Assembly: GCF_018860155.1 (NCBI RefSeq)
Contig: NZ_JAHKNI010000005.1
Location: forward strand, 124,001-188,000
Reading direction: 5' to 3'
Source: Nocardia albiluteola
GTDB lineage: Bacteria; Actinomycetota; Actinomycetes; Mycobacteriales; Mycobacteriaceae
DNA: 64,000 nucleotides
This document shows, in pieces, positions 53,101-61,542 of the stretch. The notes under the pieces are model-generated. The model was not told the DNA's origin, did not search any database, and worked only from the letters and a program-made list of their open reading frames with translations. The position numbers were made by a program, and so were the translations under genes. How positions within the stretch are numbered: position 1 is the first letter of the stretch; the number at the start of each line of letters is the position of its first letter.

Positions 53101-53410
53101 GCATCACCAGATAAGGTCGGTCACTCTCGGTGGTACCGGTCTCGAGTACGGTGACGATGTTCGGATGCCCGGTCAACCGGCCCATCGCCCGCTGCTCCCG
53201 GAAGAACCGGGCTCGATTGTCTTCGTCCCATTCCGTGGTCAGAACCTTAACCGCGACCATCCGGTCCAGCGCTACCTGCCTGCAGCGGTACACCACACCG
53301 AAACCACCGTGCCCGATCTCCACCGCGTCCTCGAAACCAGCCGCAGCCAGCTCCGCCGTGACCGGCACCGTCACCTCACGGCGCGTCCGTAGCGGATCAT
53401 CATCGGTCAT
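50147..53410 (-). CDS. PknK-like Ser/Thr kinase, ATPase and LuxR regulator fusion
   Basis: The 1,087-residue protein has a Hanks-type kinase domain at residues ~28-285 (GHGGFGVVY loop, Lys55, HRDVKPGN at 147-154, DFG at 167-169), a STAND-type ATPase from ~340 (Walker A GTGGIGKT at 360-367), a TPR-like helical region (~700-1000), and a LuxR-type HTH at 1026-1087 (LTKRERQVASLVAQGLSNKQIA). Length and order match mycobacterial PknK. It probably couples a phosphorylation signal to transcription. All catalytic residues are present, so the kinase should be active. Confidence 0.88.
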   Translation of the reverse strand: MTDDDPLRTRREVTVPVTAELAAAGFEDAVEIGHGGFGVVYRCRQVALDRMVAVKVLTTEWDEDNRARFFREQRAMGRLTGHPNIVTVLETGTTESDRPYLVMPYHRLDSLDAWVRENGPLAVESVVQIGVKIAGALESTHRLGIVHRDVKPGNILLTDFGEPALADFGIAHIAGGFETTAGIVTGSPAFTAPEVLEGTDPTAAADVYGLGATLFCALTGHAAFERRSGENVVAQFLRISTQPVPDLRESGIPEDVAAIVQTAMSRNQHERPTAAELRTALRQLQQRHGFAADEMVLQGEPNPEHSEPKPHTGGGPKPTAATEDHSCNLPLELTSFVNRRAELSEVKNLLSATRLLTLTGTGGIGKTRLAVRAASSARRNFADGVWFIELAEMSDPTLLIDVVAAALGVRNESTGPLLEVLIDFLRPQEALLVVDNCEQVVEAVATLTETLLQTCPELRILTTSREPLNIAGEAVVLVTPLTVPDPGREPTLVALPRFDAVTLFVDRATIAVPGFEVDEDNKAAVTGICAHLDGLPLAIELAAARMRTMSPQQILTRLTDRYTLLTRGSRTAPQRQQTLRWCIDWSYGLCTPTEQRLWARLSVFAGSCELDAIEQICAADLAADAPLDVLSSLVDKSILIREESHTVVRFRMLETVRDYGREKLRESGEYQELRRRHRNWYHQLALDCEADWISLRQPEWISRIDRELPNLREALETYLAEDTEQAAQAALRTPAVLYEYWAFRGLYGEGRSWLNRALDHPRARSIPHRVEALSVGCELAATQGDFKSARALLAEARILTEQAPTPTTQAQTAYADGFLALSCGEAVNASAELERAVELFSSNKTAVSYVGALTFLALVCELSGETARAVKLYRQVLSITESRGERHYRAGALWGLGVALWQQGERDRAQQLIMNALRVNRPLGSPYVTAFSLVALAWTVADTGDAERAAVLMGAARGLWPGESDVKTVLPNMSHFHEECERVTRRSLGRRFDAAFRRGQAMRMSAAIAYALGEQPTDSAHAVAKLTKRERQVASLVAQGLSNKQIAAKLVISQRTAEGHIEHILTKLGFTSRAQIAAWVVDEMKSE

Positions 53411-53971
53411 CGATCGGCCGCGATCCGATCAATACGTCTCCGGACACCGGACAACATGCGCCCACCTTCCGTCACTGCCCAGCTTATCGCCAAGAAAGGC
53501 GAGTATCGGGTTGTCGCACGGCGTGCAATTCACCCAGCACACTGCGACAGCCCGCAGGAATACCTCGGCGACAACGGGCTGGTGCAGGTCTACCAGGGGC
53601 TTGCTGACCCTCTTCCACCCCTGGCTGCTGGCCTTCGACCAAGCCACGGCCATGATCACGCAGTCCGGTCACAGCATCGCGCAGTTCGTGCCGGTACGCG
53701 GTGCGCTCCAACGCCGCCTTCCCCTACGTCATGGAGGCGATCGCAGCGCGCAACCAAGGCGGCCTAGCGGAATTGGTTGGGTTGAAGATGATGGACGCAG
53801 GCGTACCGCACATCATTGGCGGCGACGCCCCCGTGTCCACCGAACCAGGAACGGTCCAGTCGTGCAGCCGTCCCGGCAGTGCGGGATGGCTGTTCCAACC
53901 TCATGCAGGGCCGCCGGGGCCATCATCGTTTTCGAGCTCGAGGCGGGACGGAATCGCACCAACGGTCTTGG

Positions 53972-53985
53972 TGCTAACGATAGCA
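53972..53985. promoter_or_regulatory. Near-perfect copy of the 14-bp palindromic operator
   Basis: TGCTAACGATAGCA differs from the perfect palindrome TGCTATCGATAGCA at one base. It lies 121 bp before the perfect copy at 54093, which would allow looping by a dimer-of-dimers repressor of LacI type. No intact gene depends on it now. Confidence 0.45.
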
Positions 53986-54092
53986 GAGACTGATTGCGAG
54001 TTTGGAGCCGAGAAGCCTGCAGATTCTAGGTAGCGAGCTCATTCGTTGCCATGTTCAGCTGTGACCGTTGACACTCTCGGCCAGAGATGCTT

Positions 54093-54106
54093 TGCTATCG
54101 ATAGCA
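54093..54106. promoter_or_regulatory. 14-bp palindromic operator before the cupin relic
   Basis: TGCTATCGATAGCA is a perfect palindrome with a central CG, the usual form of LacI-family operators. It lies 17 bp before the start codon of the dead cupin copy, with an AAGGAGG ribosome site between them. The same 14 bases are found at the live cupin gene. Confidence 0.6.
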
Positions 54107-54123
54107 CACGCAAGGAGGCCGAG

Positions 54124-54400
54124 ATGAGAAGTTCGGCGGGCGGTGGCCGACAACGACATCAACGGGAAGCGATCTTTGTTCCGATGGCCCGGTCCCGCCA
54201 CACCTGCCGACCGAGACCTTCGGGGTGAACGTGCTCACCAACGGCCACAGCATCGTGCGACAGCTTCATCACATAACCGGATCGCACACCATTGGTGTTC
54301 CAACACAGCACATCTCGACGCCTGTTGGTTCACAGGCCCGCCCGATGTGGCGGGTCGGAAGAACCCAGAGCCACTACTTCAGGCTGCCGGAAGGTAGCCG
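54124..54400 (+). pseudogene. Cupin gene relic, homologous to the gene at 59782
   Basis: The start region aligns base for base with the cupin gene at 59782: same operator, AAGGAGG, ATG, then GCGGGcgGTGGCCG...AACGGGAAG...TCTTT. One extra base after ATG and at least one more indel break the frame. The restored frames read VADNDINGK and CSDGPVPPHLPTETFGVNVL. No full cupin barrel can be read after 54300. It is a decayed duplicate or a remnant of an earlier operon. Confidence 0.6.
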
Positions 54401-54561
54401 GTGTCCTCAGCAGTTGGTCCGCTGAGGAGATCTGGCGGTAGCAGCATTCTATCGGGGACGCTGCCGCCTCTTTCCCCGTCCCGGTCTCGCGGGACCCGTT
54501 CTTTCAGGATGACCGGAAGGACCGTTCCGCGGGACAGCATTATCGACATCACGGAGCCATC

Positions 54562-55941
54562 ATGGTCAGCACCGAGAACCACCCGGGAACCATTGCGGGA
54601 AAACAGACGATTCGTTCGATCTCCCGCTATACCTGGTTGTCTCTTGCCTTTCTCTGGGTCATCTATGCCTTGAATGCGAATTCACGGCAGATGATCTTCT
54701 ATGTACTCCCGGCGATTATCAAGGAGTACCACCTCGGGCCGACGGCTGTCGGCTTTCTCTCGGGCTCGGTGACCGCGGTGACCGCCCTGCTCGCGATTCC
54801 GGCGATGATGTGGGCCGACCGTGGCGGGAGGGGCTGGCGGCGCAAGTACCGGCACCTGCCGTTCGTCGCCGTCTACGGGGTGCTGATTCTACTCACCGGC
54901 CTGTCCCCGCTCACCGCCACGCTGGGCGGATTGGTGATCCTGCAACTGGCATCGCACGCGGTCGCGGGTGCCAGCGAAGCTGTCGAGGTCACCTCCGCCG
55001 CAGAATGGTGGCCGCGGCGGCACCGGGGAATCGCGCTGGGGATGCACCACACCGCATGGCCGTGGGGCACCCTGATCGGCGGGTTCGCCATCGCCGGCCT
55101 ACTGAGTGCCTACGGTTCGTCGATGTGGCGGATGTCGTTTCTGCTCTTCCCCATTCCGCTGGTCATCGTGTTCGCCAGCTACTGGCGATTCGCGACGAAG
55201 AGGCGGTATGAGGCGGCGGTAGAACGGTTCGGCGGCGATACCGACACCGAACCGGTTGAGGTGGGCCACGGCGGGTGGGGCGCACTGCGCGCGTGCTTGG
55301 CCAACCCGAATATCAGCATCATGGCTGTCCTGGCCATGTTCGCGACCGTCGGTTACATCGGTCTGAGCTTCTGGCTACCGCAATATCTGACGTTCGTGGC
55401 CGGATACAACATGGCGAAGTCCGCCGCGTTGAGTGTGCTGTTCACGGTCACCGGCGGTCTCGGCATGATCGGCTGGGGATGGATCTCCGACCGCCTCGGC
55501 CGGAAACTCACCTTGATCGTCGTCTTCCTTTGGCTCGCGGTCGCATTCTGCTTTTTCAAGTACACCGCGAATGGTATGGGCTGGCTCGTCGGTGTGCAGT
55601 TGTTCGCCGGCGTAGCGATCAACGCGCCGTACACCCTGGTCTATGCGATCGCGATCGACTCAGCGAAGAAGAACACCGTCGGTGTCGCCTCATCGATCAT
55701 CGATGTCGGGCTCGCCCTCGGCGGCGGCGCAGGACCGCTGCTGGTCGGGCTGCTGATCGGTCTCGGTGGTGGCTACCACAGCGTCAGCGGTTACAACGCC
55801 GCGCTGTATGTGGTCGCCGGCCTGATGGCATTCGCCGCGGTCGTTGCCGCCCTGCTCACGCGGGAGACGACCGGCTGGTTCCGGCACCGTGACCGTGCCC
55901 TGTCATTCGCAGGTCGAAGCCGCGTCTGGTCGGGTTCGTAA
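54562..55941 (+). CDS. Major facilitator transporter (ACS/anion-cation symporter-like)
   Basis: The 459-residue protein has 12 predicted membrane segments and the MFS loop 2-3 motif (MWADRGGRGWRRKY) with a matching half in loop 8-9 (WISDRLGRKLTLI). ASEAVEVTSAAEWWPRRHRG fits the ACS branch, which carries organic anions. The start is the ATG at 54562; the ribosome site is weak. Nearby aromatic/flavin genes suggest uptake of an organic acid, but this is context only. Confidence 0.8.
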   Translation: MVSTENHPGTIAGKQTIRSISRYTWLSLAFLWVIYALNANSRQMIFYVLPAIIKEYHLGPTAVGFLSGSVTAVTALLAIPAMMWADRGGRGWRRKYRHLPFVAVYGVLILLTGLSPLTATLGGLVILQLASHAVAGASEAVEVTSAAEWWPRRHRGIALGMHHTAWPWGTLIGGFAIAGLLSAYGSSMWRMSFLLFPIPLVIVFASYWRFATKRRYEAAVERFGGDTDTEPVEVGHGGWGALRACLANPNISIMAVLAMFATVGYIGLSFWLPQYLTFVAGYNMAKSAALSVLFTVTGGLGMIGWGWISDRLGRKLTLIVVFLWLAVAFCFFKYTANGMGWLVGVQLFAGVAINAPYTLVYAIAIDSAKKNTVGVASSIIDVGLALGGGAGPLLVGLLIGLGGGYHSVSGYNAALYVVAGLMAFAAVVAALLTRETTGWFRHRDRALSFAGRSRVWSGS

Positions 55942-56173
55942 ATATCGACCGGCGGATACACGTCAACCAGCGGTTCCTGCCGCAAGTCAGGAGGAAAGAC
56001 CCGGCGAGACGCAAAAGAGCCCATACCCGACCGGCCGCCGTAACTGGACAGGTGCCGATCAATGCAAGATTCGAATCGAGAAATATTCATCCGGGGGTTC
56101 CAGTTCGGCAAGTTCGCCGAAGATCGCAATCGGCAGCAGGCACGTCCGCTGCTTTTCAGATGAGGAAACCGCT

Positions 56174-56887
56174 ATGCAGATAAGAAAGATCGCCGTGACC
56201 GCGGCGCTGGTGACCGCTACGCTCGGTATCACCGCAGGCACCGCAGGCACCGCAGACGCCGCCCCGGCCCGAGAAAACGGGGCTGTCGATTACAAGGCGG
56301 CTACCACCTCCACGTCCACGATCGTGTCGACCGATGCCGGCTCCATGGTGGTCGAGGACGGCGTGTTCAAGATCAAGGCCGCCAACGGCGTCACCCTGGC
56401 CGGTACACAGCTGAAATTCCGAGTAGACGACTTCGAATTCCCGATCGCCGCGAACATCGCCGACCACACCGCGACCCTGACACCGCAGTTCGACAGGGCG
56501 CACGCGGTCTACAAGCCGGTCGCGTTGCCCTACGAGGACACTGCGCCATGGAAAACACCGTACGACCGGGAGCAGGCCGCCTGGAACCGCCTGTTCCAGA
56601 CGATCACCACCGGCGCTACCGTCGGCACCCTGATCGGTGGCATCAGTGGCGGCGCCGTCGGCTGCGTGTTGGGCGGCATCGCCGGTGCCACAGTGGCTGC
56701 GGCCGCGATCGTGGGCCTGTTCGGCGGATTCATCCCGGCCGCCGCGATCGGCTGTCTGGGCGGCATCATCGCAGTCGGTGCGCTGGGCACCCTGGCAGGT
56801 CAATTGCTGGTCACCGCGCCGGTGGCGATCCTGGCGGCGATCCAGTACTTCACGACGATCAACGAGCCCTTCAAATCGGCGAAGTGA
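56174..56887 (+). CDS. Secreted protein with Gly-rich C-terminus (Nocardia-type)
   Basis: The 237-residue protein has a Sec signal peptide (MQIRKIAVTAALVTATLGITA, cleavage likely after ADAA around residue 32). A beta-type middle follows (STSTIVSTDAGSMVVEDGVFKIK), then two hydrophobic glycine-zipper segments (IGGISGGAVGCVLGGIAGA). It resembles a widespread family of small exported proteins in Nocardia and Rhodococcus, of unknown function. I start at ATG 56174 to begin with the signal. A strong hairpin lies 41 bp after the stop. Confidence 0.75.
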   Translation: MQIRKIAVTAALVTATLGITAGTAGTADAAPARENGAVDYKAATTSTSTIVSTDAGSMVVEDGVFKIKAANGVTLAGTQLKFRVDDFEFPIAANIADHTATLTPQFDRAHAVYKPVALPYEDTAPWKTPYDREQAAWNRLFQTITTGATVGTLIGGISGGAVGCVLGGIAGATVAAAAIVGLFGGFIPAAAIGCLGGIIAVGALGTLAGQLLVTAPVAILAAIQYFTTINEPFKSAK

Positions 56888-56927
56888 TTCGGTTTCGGAT
56901 CAACTCCGGAACTCCGACGTGCAGAAG

Positions 56928-56971
56928 GAAGCGGGGTTCGCGTGCCCAGAAGGGTGGCACGGCCCCGCTTC
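56928..56971 (+). terminator. Hairpin terminator after the secreted-protein gene
   Basis: GAAGCGGGG (56928-56936) pairs perfectly with CCCCGCTTC (56963-56971); an inner GTGCC/GGCAC stem adds stability. No U-run follows, which is normal for terminators in this group. Confidence 0.65.
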
Positions 56972-57095
56972 GATACGTCCGAGTTCCGGGATAGGCGGGA
57001 GCGCACGGGGTCTCGGCGACCGGTCCGGCGCCGACCGCCAGCGCTCCGATCGGGGGCTGTTGTGCGTGAACGGTGTTGTCTGATGGGAACCCTTG

Positions 57096-57144
57096 CCTAG
57101 CTGATGATTATCACTTAATAATGATAATGTCATAACCAGCTAGG
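57096..57144 (+). promoter_or_regulatory. Nested dyad before the MFS gene, covering its ribosome site
   Basis: Outer arms CCTAGCTG (57096-57103) and CAGCTAGG (57137-57144) enclose inner arms ATTATCA (57107-57113) and TGATAAT (57122-57128). The inner part is very AT-rich against the GC-rich background, as for MarR/TetR or Fur-type operators. The last outer arm overlaps the AGGAG ribosome site, so an RNA hairpin could hide it. The ATG is 8 bp downstream. Confidence 0.55.
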
Positions 57145-57151
57145 AGTTGCA

Positions 57152-58630
57152 ATGACTTCCATCAGTTCCCACTCGTCTACCGCCTCGCGAGCTACCGCGC
57201 CCCCGCGAGAGATGGCCCGCATCGGTCAGTTGCACCCGGTCGGGGTGTTCATTCTGCTGGCCGGAGCGTTCTTGCCGATCATGGACTTCTTCATTACGAA
57301 TCTGGCACTACCCACGATCTCCGCCACCTTGCATGCGTCGGCAGGGGGCCTGGAACTGGTCGTCACCGGCTATGGCGTCACCTACGCTGCGCTTCTCGTG
57401 GTCGGTGGCCGTCTCGGTGACCGTTACGGCCGTCACAAGGTATTCCGGGTCGCGCTGGTCGGATTCATCCTCATGTCGTTTGCCTGCGGTCTTGCCCCGA
57501 CCGTGGAGTGGCTCATCGCCTCCCGCGTGCTGCAAGGCGCGACGGCAGCGCTGCTGATTCCCCAGGTTCTCGCCACCTTTCACCACACCTTGGACGGTGA
57601 GCGCAAGGCCCGGGCCATTGCCCTGTACGGCGCTGCCTCGGGTATCGCCGCGGTTGTTGGGCAGATCATCGGTGGCATCCTCATCAGCGCCGACATCGCT
57701 GGTAGTGCGTGGCGCCCAATTTTCCTGGTGAACGTCCCGATCGGCATTGTGGTTCTCGTTGTAGCCGCTCGCATCGTCCCGGATACCCGCTCGGTCCACC
57801 CCGTGGGCATCGACGTCCCGGGCACGGTCATGTTCGCTGCCATGCTCGTCGCTGTGCTGGTTCCGCTGACCGAGGGACATTCGCTCGGGTGGCCTTGGTG
57901 GACATGGCTGCTGATAGCTTTCGCAGTGGTCTTGGCTGTTGCGACCGTTGCGGTCGAAAGAGGTGCCGAGTCGCGTGGCGAAGTGCCGTTGCTCGCGCCT
58001 TCGTTGTTGCGCCTGCCCTCGATGTCTCGTGGGCTGACGATGGTCCTGTTGTTCAGTGCGGGGTTCGGCGCGTTCATGTTCGTTTTCGCGCTCCTCGTTC
58101 AGGATGGGCTAGGAGCCGACGCGTTGCGCGGCGGCCTCGCCATCACACCGATGGCAGTGCTGTTCTTCGTTGCGTCGGTGTTTGCGCCGAAGCTTCTCGC
58201 TCGATACGGACGCGGTGCCATGGCCACCGGTGCGGTCGTACAGTTCGTTGGACTCGTGTGTCTGGTAGCGGCGGTCATGACCCTGTGGCCGCATGTCAGC
58301 CTGTGGGCTCTGGCGTTACCTCTGGCCCTGACCGGTGCCGGCCAGGCGATCCTGTTCGCCGGACTGTTCCGTAGCGTTCTCGCTGATGTCCCGGCTCATC
58401 TCGGTGGCGTCGGTAGTGGTGTGCTGATCACCTTGCAGCAGAGCGGTCTCGCCCTCGGCGTGGCCACTATCGGCACCCTGTACCTGTCTCTGACTTCGAA
58501 CGGCGTCTCCTCCGCGTTTGCCGTTGTCGAATGTATCCACATGGGGATAGTCGCGGTCCTGGCCCTTGCGGTTCGCGCTCTGCCGAAATTCATTGCGGGC
58601 GCTGCTCAGGAGCCCATCCTCGAAGCCTGA
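57152..58630 (+). CDS. MFS drug-export-type transporter (DHA2/EmrB-like, 14 segments)
   Basis: The 492-residue protein has about 14 membrane segments. It carries the loop 2-3 motif GGRLGDRYGRHKVF, the export motif GAASGIAAVVGQIIGGIL, and NVPIGIVVL typical of DHA2 proteins. Export of drugs or toxic metabolites is likely. A palindromic operator precedes it, and a strong hairpin follows. No regulator gene adjoins directly, so control may come from elsewhere. Confidence 0.85.
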   Translation: MTSISSHSSTASRATAPPREMARIGQLHPVGVFILLAGAFLPIMDFFITNLALPTISATLHASAGGLELVVTGYGVTYAALLVVGGRLGDRYGRHKVFRVALVGFILMSFACGLAPTVEWLIASRVLQGATAALLIPQVLATFHHTLDGERKARAIALYGAASGIAAVVGQIIGGILISADIAGSAWRPIFLVNVPIGIVVLVVAARIVPDTRSVHPVGIDVPGTVMFAAMLVAVLVPLTEGHSLGWPWWTWLLIAFAVVLAVATVAVERGAESRGEVPLLAPSLLRLPSMSRGLTMVLLFSAGFGAFMFVFALLVQDGLGADALRGGLAITPMAVLFFVASVFAPKLLARYGRGAMATGAVVQFVGLVCLVAAVMTLWPHVSLWALALPLALTGAGQAILFAGLFRSVLADVPAHLGGVGSGVLITLQQSGLALGVATIGTLYLSLTSNGVSSAFAVVECIHMGIVAVLALAVRALPKFIAGAAQEPILEA

Positions 58631-58683
58631 CCTGTCGCCGGGGCGCCGCTGGATGGATGAGGCGCAGCGGAAGGTGTTCACTA

Positions 58684-58723
58684 CCCGTGACGCCCGTATG
58701 AGGAACTTGCCGGGCGTCACGGG
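58684..58723 (+). terminator. Strong hairpin terminator after the DHA2 transporter
   Basis: CCCGTGACGCCCG (58684-58696) pairs perfectly with CGGGCGTCACGGG (58711-58723), a 13-bp stem with a 14-base loop. It lies 54 bp after the stop. The remaining gap up to 58996 shows no gene or other clear signal. Confidence 0.75.
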
Positions 58724-58996
58724 ATCCGGTGGCATCGCAATGCAACCTCTTGCGCTGCAGTCCCTGCGCCGGAGATGGATGATCGAGCCGATTCGAGATC
58801 CGCGGGGTAAGTGAGGCAGCCCGCAAAGCGGCGGCAGATGCTCATCCTCAGCGGATCACGTTGGGATGTCCGTGGATCCGGCGCGTGACGATTGCCACGT
58901 ACGTTGGTGCAGACCGCTTATGCGATGTGGTGGTCAGTGCGGGGTGGACCGGGATCGACGCCTTCCGGCGAGATCGGCGCGGATAGAGTCGCCGTG

Positions 58997-59659
58997 ATGA
59001 CAACACAACAGGGCGGCCCGGGAACGACCACGCAGCACACACTGGACGCGCTGCGGCGGGCCATCGTCGCGGGTCGCTACCGGCCCGGCCAGCGCGTACT
59101 GCAGGATGAGATCGCCGACAACCTCGGTGTCAGCCTCGCGCCGGTTCGTGAGGCGCTGCGCGCGTTGGAACAGGAGGGACAGGTCGTCTACCGTCCACGG
59201 CGCGGCTATTTCATCACCGAGCTGCGAGTGGCGGACTTGCATGAGATCTACGCCCTGCGGCAGCTACTGGAGGAGCGGGCGGTGCGGCACACGCTGCCAA
59301 CCCTCGACGACGATGCCGTGGAACGCATCGCCTCGGCGGCCCAGGACTGTGCAGAGGCCGCCCGGCGTGGTGATGTGGCGGCCGAGTTGGCGGCGAACAG
59401 GCGGTTCCATTTCGGCATGCTGGAGTCGCCTGATCAGACGCACACGGTGCGCCTGATCAGGCTGTTGTGGGATTCCACCGAGGCGTATCGGGCGATGTAC
59501 TACAACTCGCCCCAGGAGCGCGCCGCTACGGTCGAGGCCCACGACGAGATCCTCGACGCCCTTCGCCGGCGGGCCGTCGACGAGGTGGTGACGGGGCTCG
59601 ATGAGCACCGGGACCGCGCCCTGCGGGTACTCACCGATCTCCTTGCCGAGGGCGACTGA
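58997..59659 (+). CDS. GntR-family regulator (FadR subfamily)
   Basis: The 220-residue protein has a winged HTH (DEIADNLGVSLAPVREALRALEQEGQV, about residues 35-62) and a helical FCD-type ligand domain with His residues in ANRRFHFGML and VEAHDEILDAL (metal/acid-binding). Regulators of this kind sense organic acids and control catabolic genes. I start at ATG 58997; the longer frame upstream is not HTH-like. It lies 122 bp before the cupin gene. Confidence 0.85.
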   Translation: MTTQQGGPGTTTQHTLDALRRAIVAGRYRPGQRVLQDEIADNLGVSLAPVREALRALEQEGQVVYRPRRGYFITELRVADLHEIYALRQLLEERAVRHTLPTLDDDAVERIASAAQDCAEAARRGDVAAELAANRRFHFGMLESPDQTHTVRLIRLLWDSTEAYRAMYYNSPQERAATVEAHDEILDALRRRAVDEVVTGLDEHRDRALRVLTDLLAEGD

Positions 59660-59753
59660 CTCAGGGGGCGTCCGAGGATTTCGGCGTCAAGCCATCGGGC
59701 TGTTTTCCCAGCACGATATCTCGGTGTTTGACAGCGGGAGCGCAGGCATGGTG

Positions 59754-59767
59754 TGCTATCGATAGCA
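59754..59767. promoter_or_regulatory. 14-bp palindromic operator of the cupin gene
   Basis: TGCTATCGATAGCA ends 14 bp before the cupin start, right next to the AAGGAGGG ribosome site. A protein bound here would block transcription or elongation. The best candidate is the LacI-family protein encoded at 60483-61508, because its own upstream region has an imperfect copy. Confidence 0.6.
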
Positions 59768-59781
59768 TCAAGGAGGGTACG

Positions 59782-60315
59782 ATGGAAGTGCGGCGGGTAG
59801 TGGCCGGAACGGACAACCATGGGAAGTCGGTCTTTCTCTCGGATGGGCCCGCTCCCCATAGCCATGAATTCGAACGTCTGCCTGGACAAGCGCAGGCCCG
59901 TGTGTGGTTCACCCCGGGACCGCCGGTCGCGGGCACCACGCCGGGCGAACCGACCAGTGAAACCGGTCCAGTGATTCCGGGGCCGGGCGGTGCCAGCTTC
60001 GTCATCGTGCGCTACACACCCGATTCGGTGGTTGAGAGTGCGGAATTCGACGCCGAACGCGCCAACGAAGAATTCGTCAAGTACGCACCCGATATCGCCG
60101 CAGCCTCCGACCCCGACGAACCGGGCATGCATCGGACCGCGAGCGTGGACTACGGGGTGGTGCTCGACGGCGAGATCTGGCTCGAACTCGACGACGGCGC
60201 GCAGACCCGGTTGGCCCCCGGCGACACCATCGTCCAGCTAGCTGGTCGTCACGCGTGGCGCAACAAGACCGACCGACCCGCGACAGTGGCTTTCGTGCTC
60301 ACCGGCCTGCGCTGA
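59782..60315 (+). CDS. Cupin-domain protein
   Basis: The 177-residue protein has one cupin barrel in its second half (VDYGVVLDGEIWLELDDG, LAPGDTIVQLAGRHAWRN). The usual first His pair (HxH) is not clear, so metal binding is uncertain. The start is ATG 59782, with AAGGAGGG 4-11 bases before it. It probably works in the catabolism of the nearby flavin-monooxygenase pathway. A dead copy with the same operator lies at 54124. Confidence 0.8.
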   Translation: MEVRRVVAGTDNHGKSVFLSDGPAPHSHEFERLPGQAQARVWFTPGPPVAGTTPGEPTSETGPVIPGPGGASFVIVRYTPDSVVESAEFDAERANEEFVKYAPDIAAASDPDEPGMHRTASVDYGVVLDGEIWLELDDGAQTRLAPGDTIVQLAGRHAWRNKTDRPATVAFVLTGLR

Positions 60316-60482
60316 TCGCATCACCGGTGTCGCGTCTCGGGGCTCCCGATCCGGCCCGCGACACCCACATTCGGACTCGGGGCATCGGACGGCGTTGGGG
60401 TGCCAGACGTGCTCGCGTGGTGGCTTGGCTGGTCATGGACCGAGTGGTGACCGCGCGGTGGGGAGTGCTGTCGCGAGGGTTC

Positions 60483-61508
60483 TCAGCTTTTGCGACGCGA
60501 CGTCTTGGGCGCGGTCGCCGTACTGCCGCGGACGATCAGTGTGCCGGGCGACACCGATATGTACGCGCCATCCTCGCCAGGCTTGGTCAGGCGGTGGATG
60601 AGCCACAGACCACAAGCGGCGGCCATATCCTCGATCGGCAGGCTGATCGTGGTGAGGCCTGGTCCCCACCAGGAGAATCCAGGTTGGTCGCCGAAGCCGA
60701 CAACAGACAGCTCTTTGGGCACCTCGATGCCCTGGTGGAACAGCTCCTCGAGAACACCGATAGTGAGCTGAACCGAACCCACGACGATTCCGGTGGGCTT
60801 CGGGGAGCTCGACAGCAGCCGACGCACCGCTTCCCGGCCATACTCGACCGATGAGGGTGGCGCGAACTCGACGATTGCTGCCGATGCGGGCAGCTTGTTC
60901 TCCTTCAGGGCTGCTCGGAAACCCTTGACACGTTCGTTGCCGGTCGGCAGCTCGGTTGGGCCACCGATATATCCGATTCGAGTATGGCCGCGTTCGATCA
61001 GGTGCGCGGTTGCCTGGCGCAGTGCCTCCTGGTCGTCAACGCCGAACCACTGCTCGCCCAGTCCAGTGTTGCGGCGCAGCAACTGCACATGCGGGATGTC
61101 TCGCAGGAGTTTGATCGACTCGCCGTGCGAGCGTGCGGTCGGCACGATGATGACGCCGGCTACCCGGCTAGCGGACATCTCGCGCAGATGGCGTAGCTCG
61201 ACTATTCGGTCGTCGTCGGTCTCCGCCAACATGAGCTGGTAACCCTGGGACTCCATGTTCTTGGAAAGCTCGTGCGCGATGGTCGCATAGAAGCTGTTAC
61301 GGATGTCGGGGATGACCAGCCCGACCATGTTGCTGGAGACTCCCCGCATCATGCGCGCAGCACGGTTGGCGACGTAGCCCATTTCGGCGGCCGCCTGGCG
61401 CACACGGAACTTGGTCTGTGCACTAATGCGGTGATCGTCGGATAGCGCCCGGCCCACAGTGGACACCGACAACTGCAGGTGCTCTGCTATATCCCTGGTA
61501 GTGACCAT
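60483..61508 (-). CDS. LacI-family transcriptional regulator
   Basis: The 341-residue protein has the LacI HTH (TTRDIAEHLQLSVSTVGRALSD, about residues 3-24), the hinge helix (NRAARMMRGVSSNMVGLVIPD) and a periplasmic-binding-like ligand domain. I prefer ATG 61508 to the GTG three codons earlier; the AGGAGG is 12 bases before it. It lies upstream in gene order of the cupin gene (convergent) and probably represses it and itself through palindromes with a central CG. Confidence 0.85.
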   Translation of the reverse strand: MVTTRDIAEHLQLSVSTVGRALSDDHRISAQTKFRVRQAAAEMGYVANRAARMMRGVSSNMVGLVIPDIRNSFYATIAHELSKNMESQGYQLMLAETDDDRIVELRHLREMSASRVAGVIIVPTARSHGESIKLLRDIPHVQLLRRNTGLGEQWFGVDDQEALRQATAHLIERGHTRIGYIGGPTELPTGNERVKGFRAALKENKLPASAAIVEFAPPSSVEYGREAVRRLLSSSPKPTGIVVGSVQLTIGVLEELFHQGIEVPKELSVVGFGDQPGFSWWGPGLTTISLPIEDMAAACGLWLIHRLTKPGEDGAYISVSPGTLIVRGSTATAPKTSRRKS

Positions 61509-61542
61509 TGGCTGCACGCCCCTCCTGCTTGCGTCCTCGCAA

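Larger units (their letters stand above)
53411..54561. other. Gene-poor, decayed stretch
   Basis: About 1.15 kb without an intact gene. Parts read like broken proteins, for example FPYVMEAIAARNQGGLAELVGLKMMDAG near 53720-53800 (plus), which I cannot place. It also holds two palindromic operators, a cupin relic, and at 54478-54498 a GTCCCG/CGGGAC hairpin upstream of the MFS gene. Confidence 0.5.

Noticed and set aside
53429..53659. A 76-codon minus-strand frame with a few protein-like segments
   Set aside because: No ribosome site, no family, and it lies in decayed DNA; not supported as a gene.
57106..57128. Fur/Zur metal-regulator box before the DHA2 transporter
   Set aside because: The TGATAAT arms resemble it, but spacing and the exporter context do not fit; kept only as an unassigned operator.
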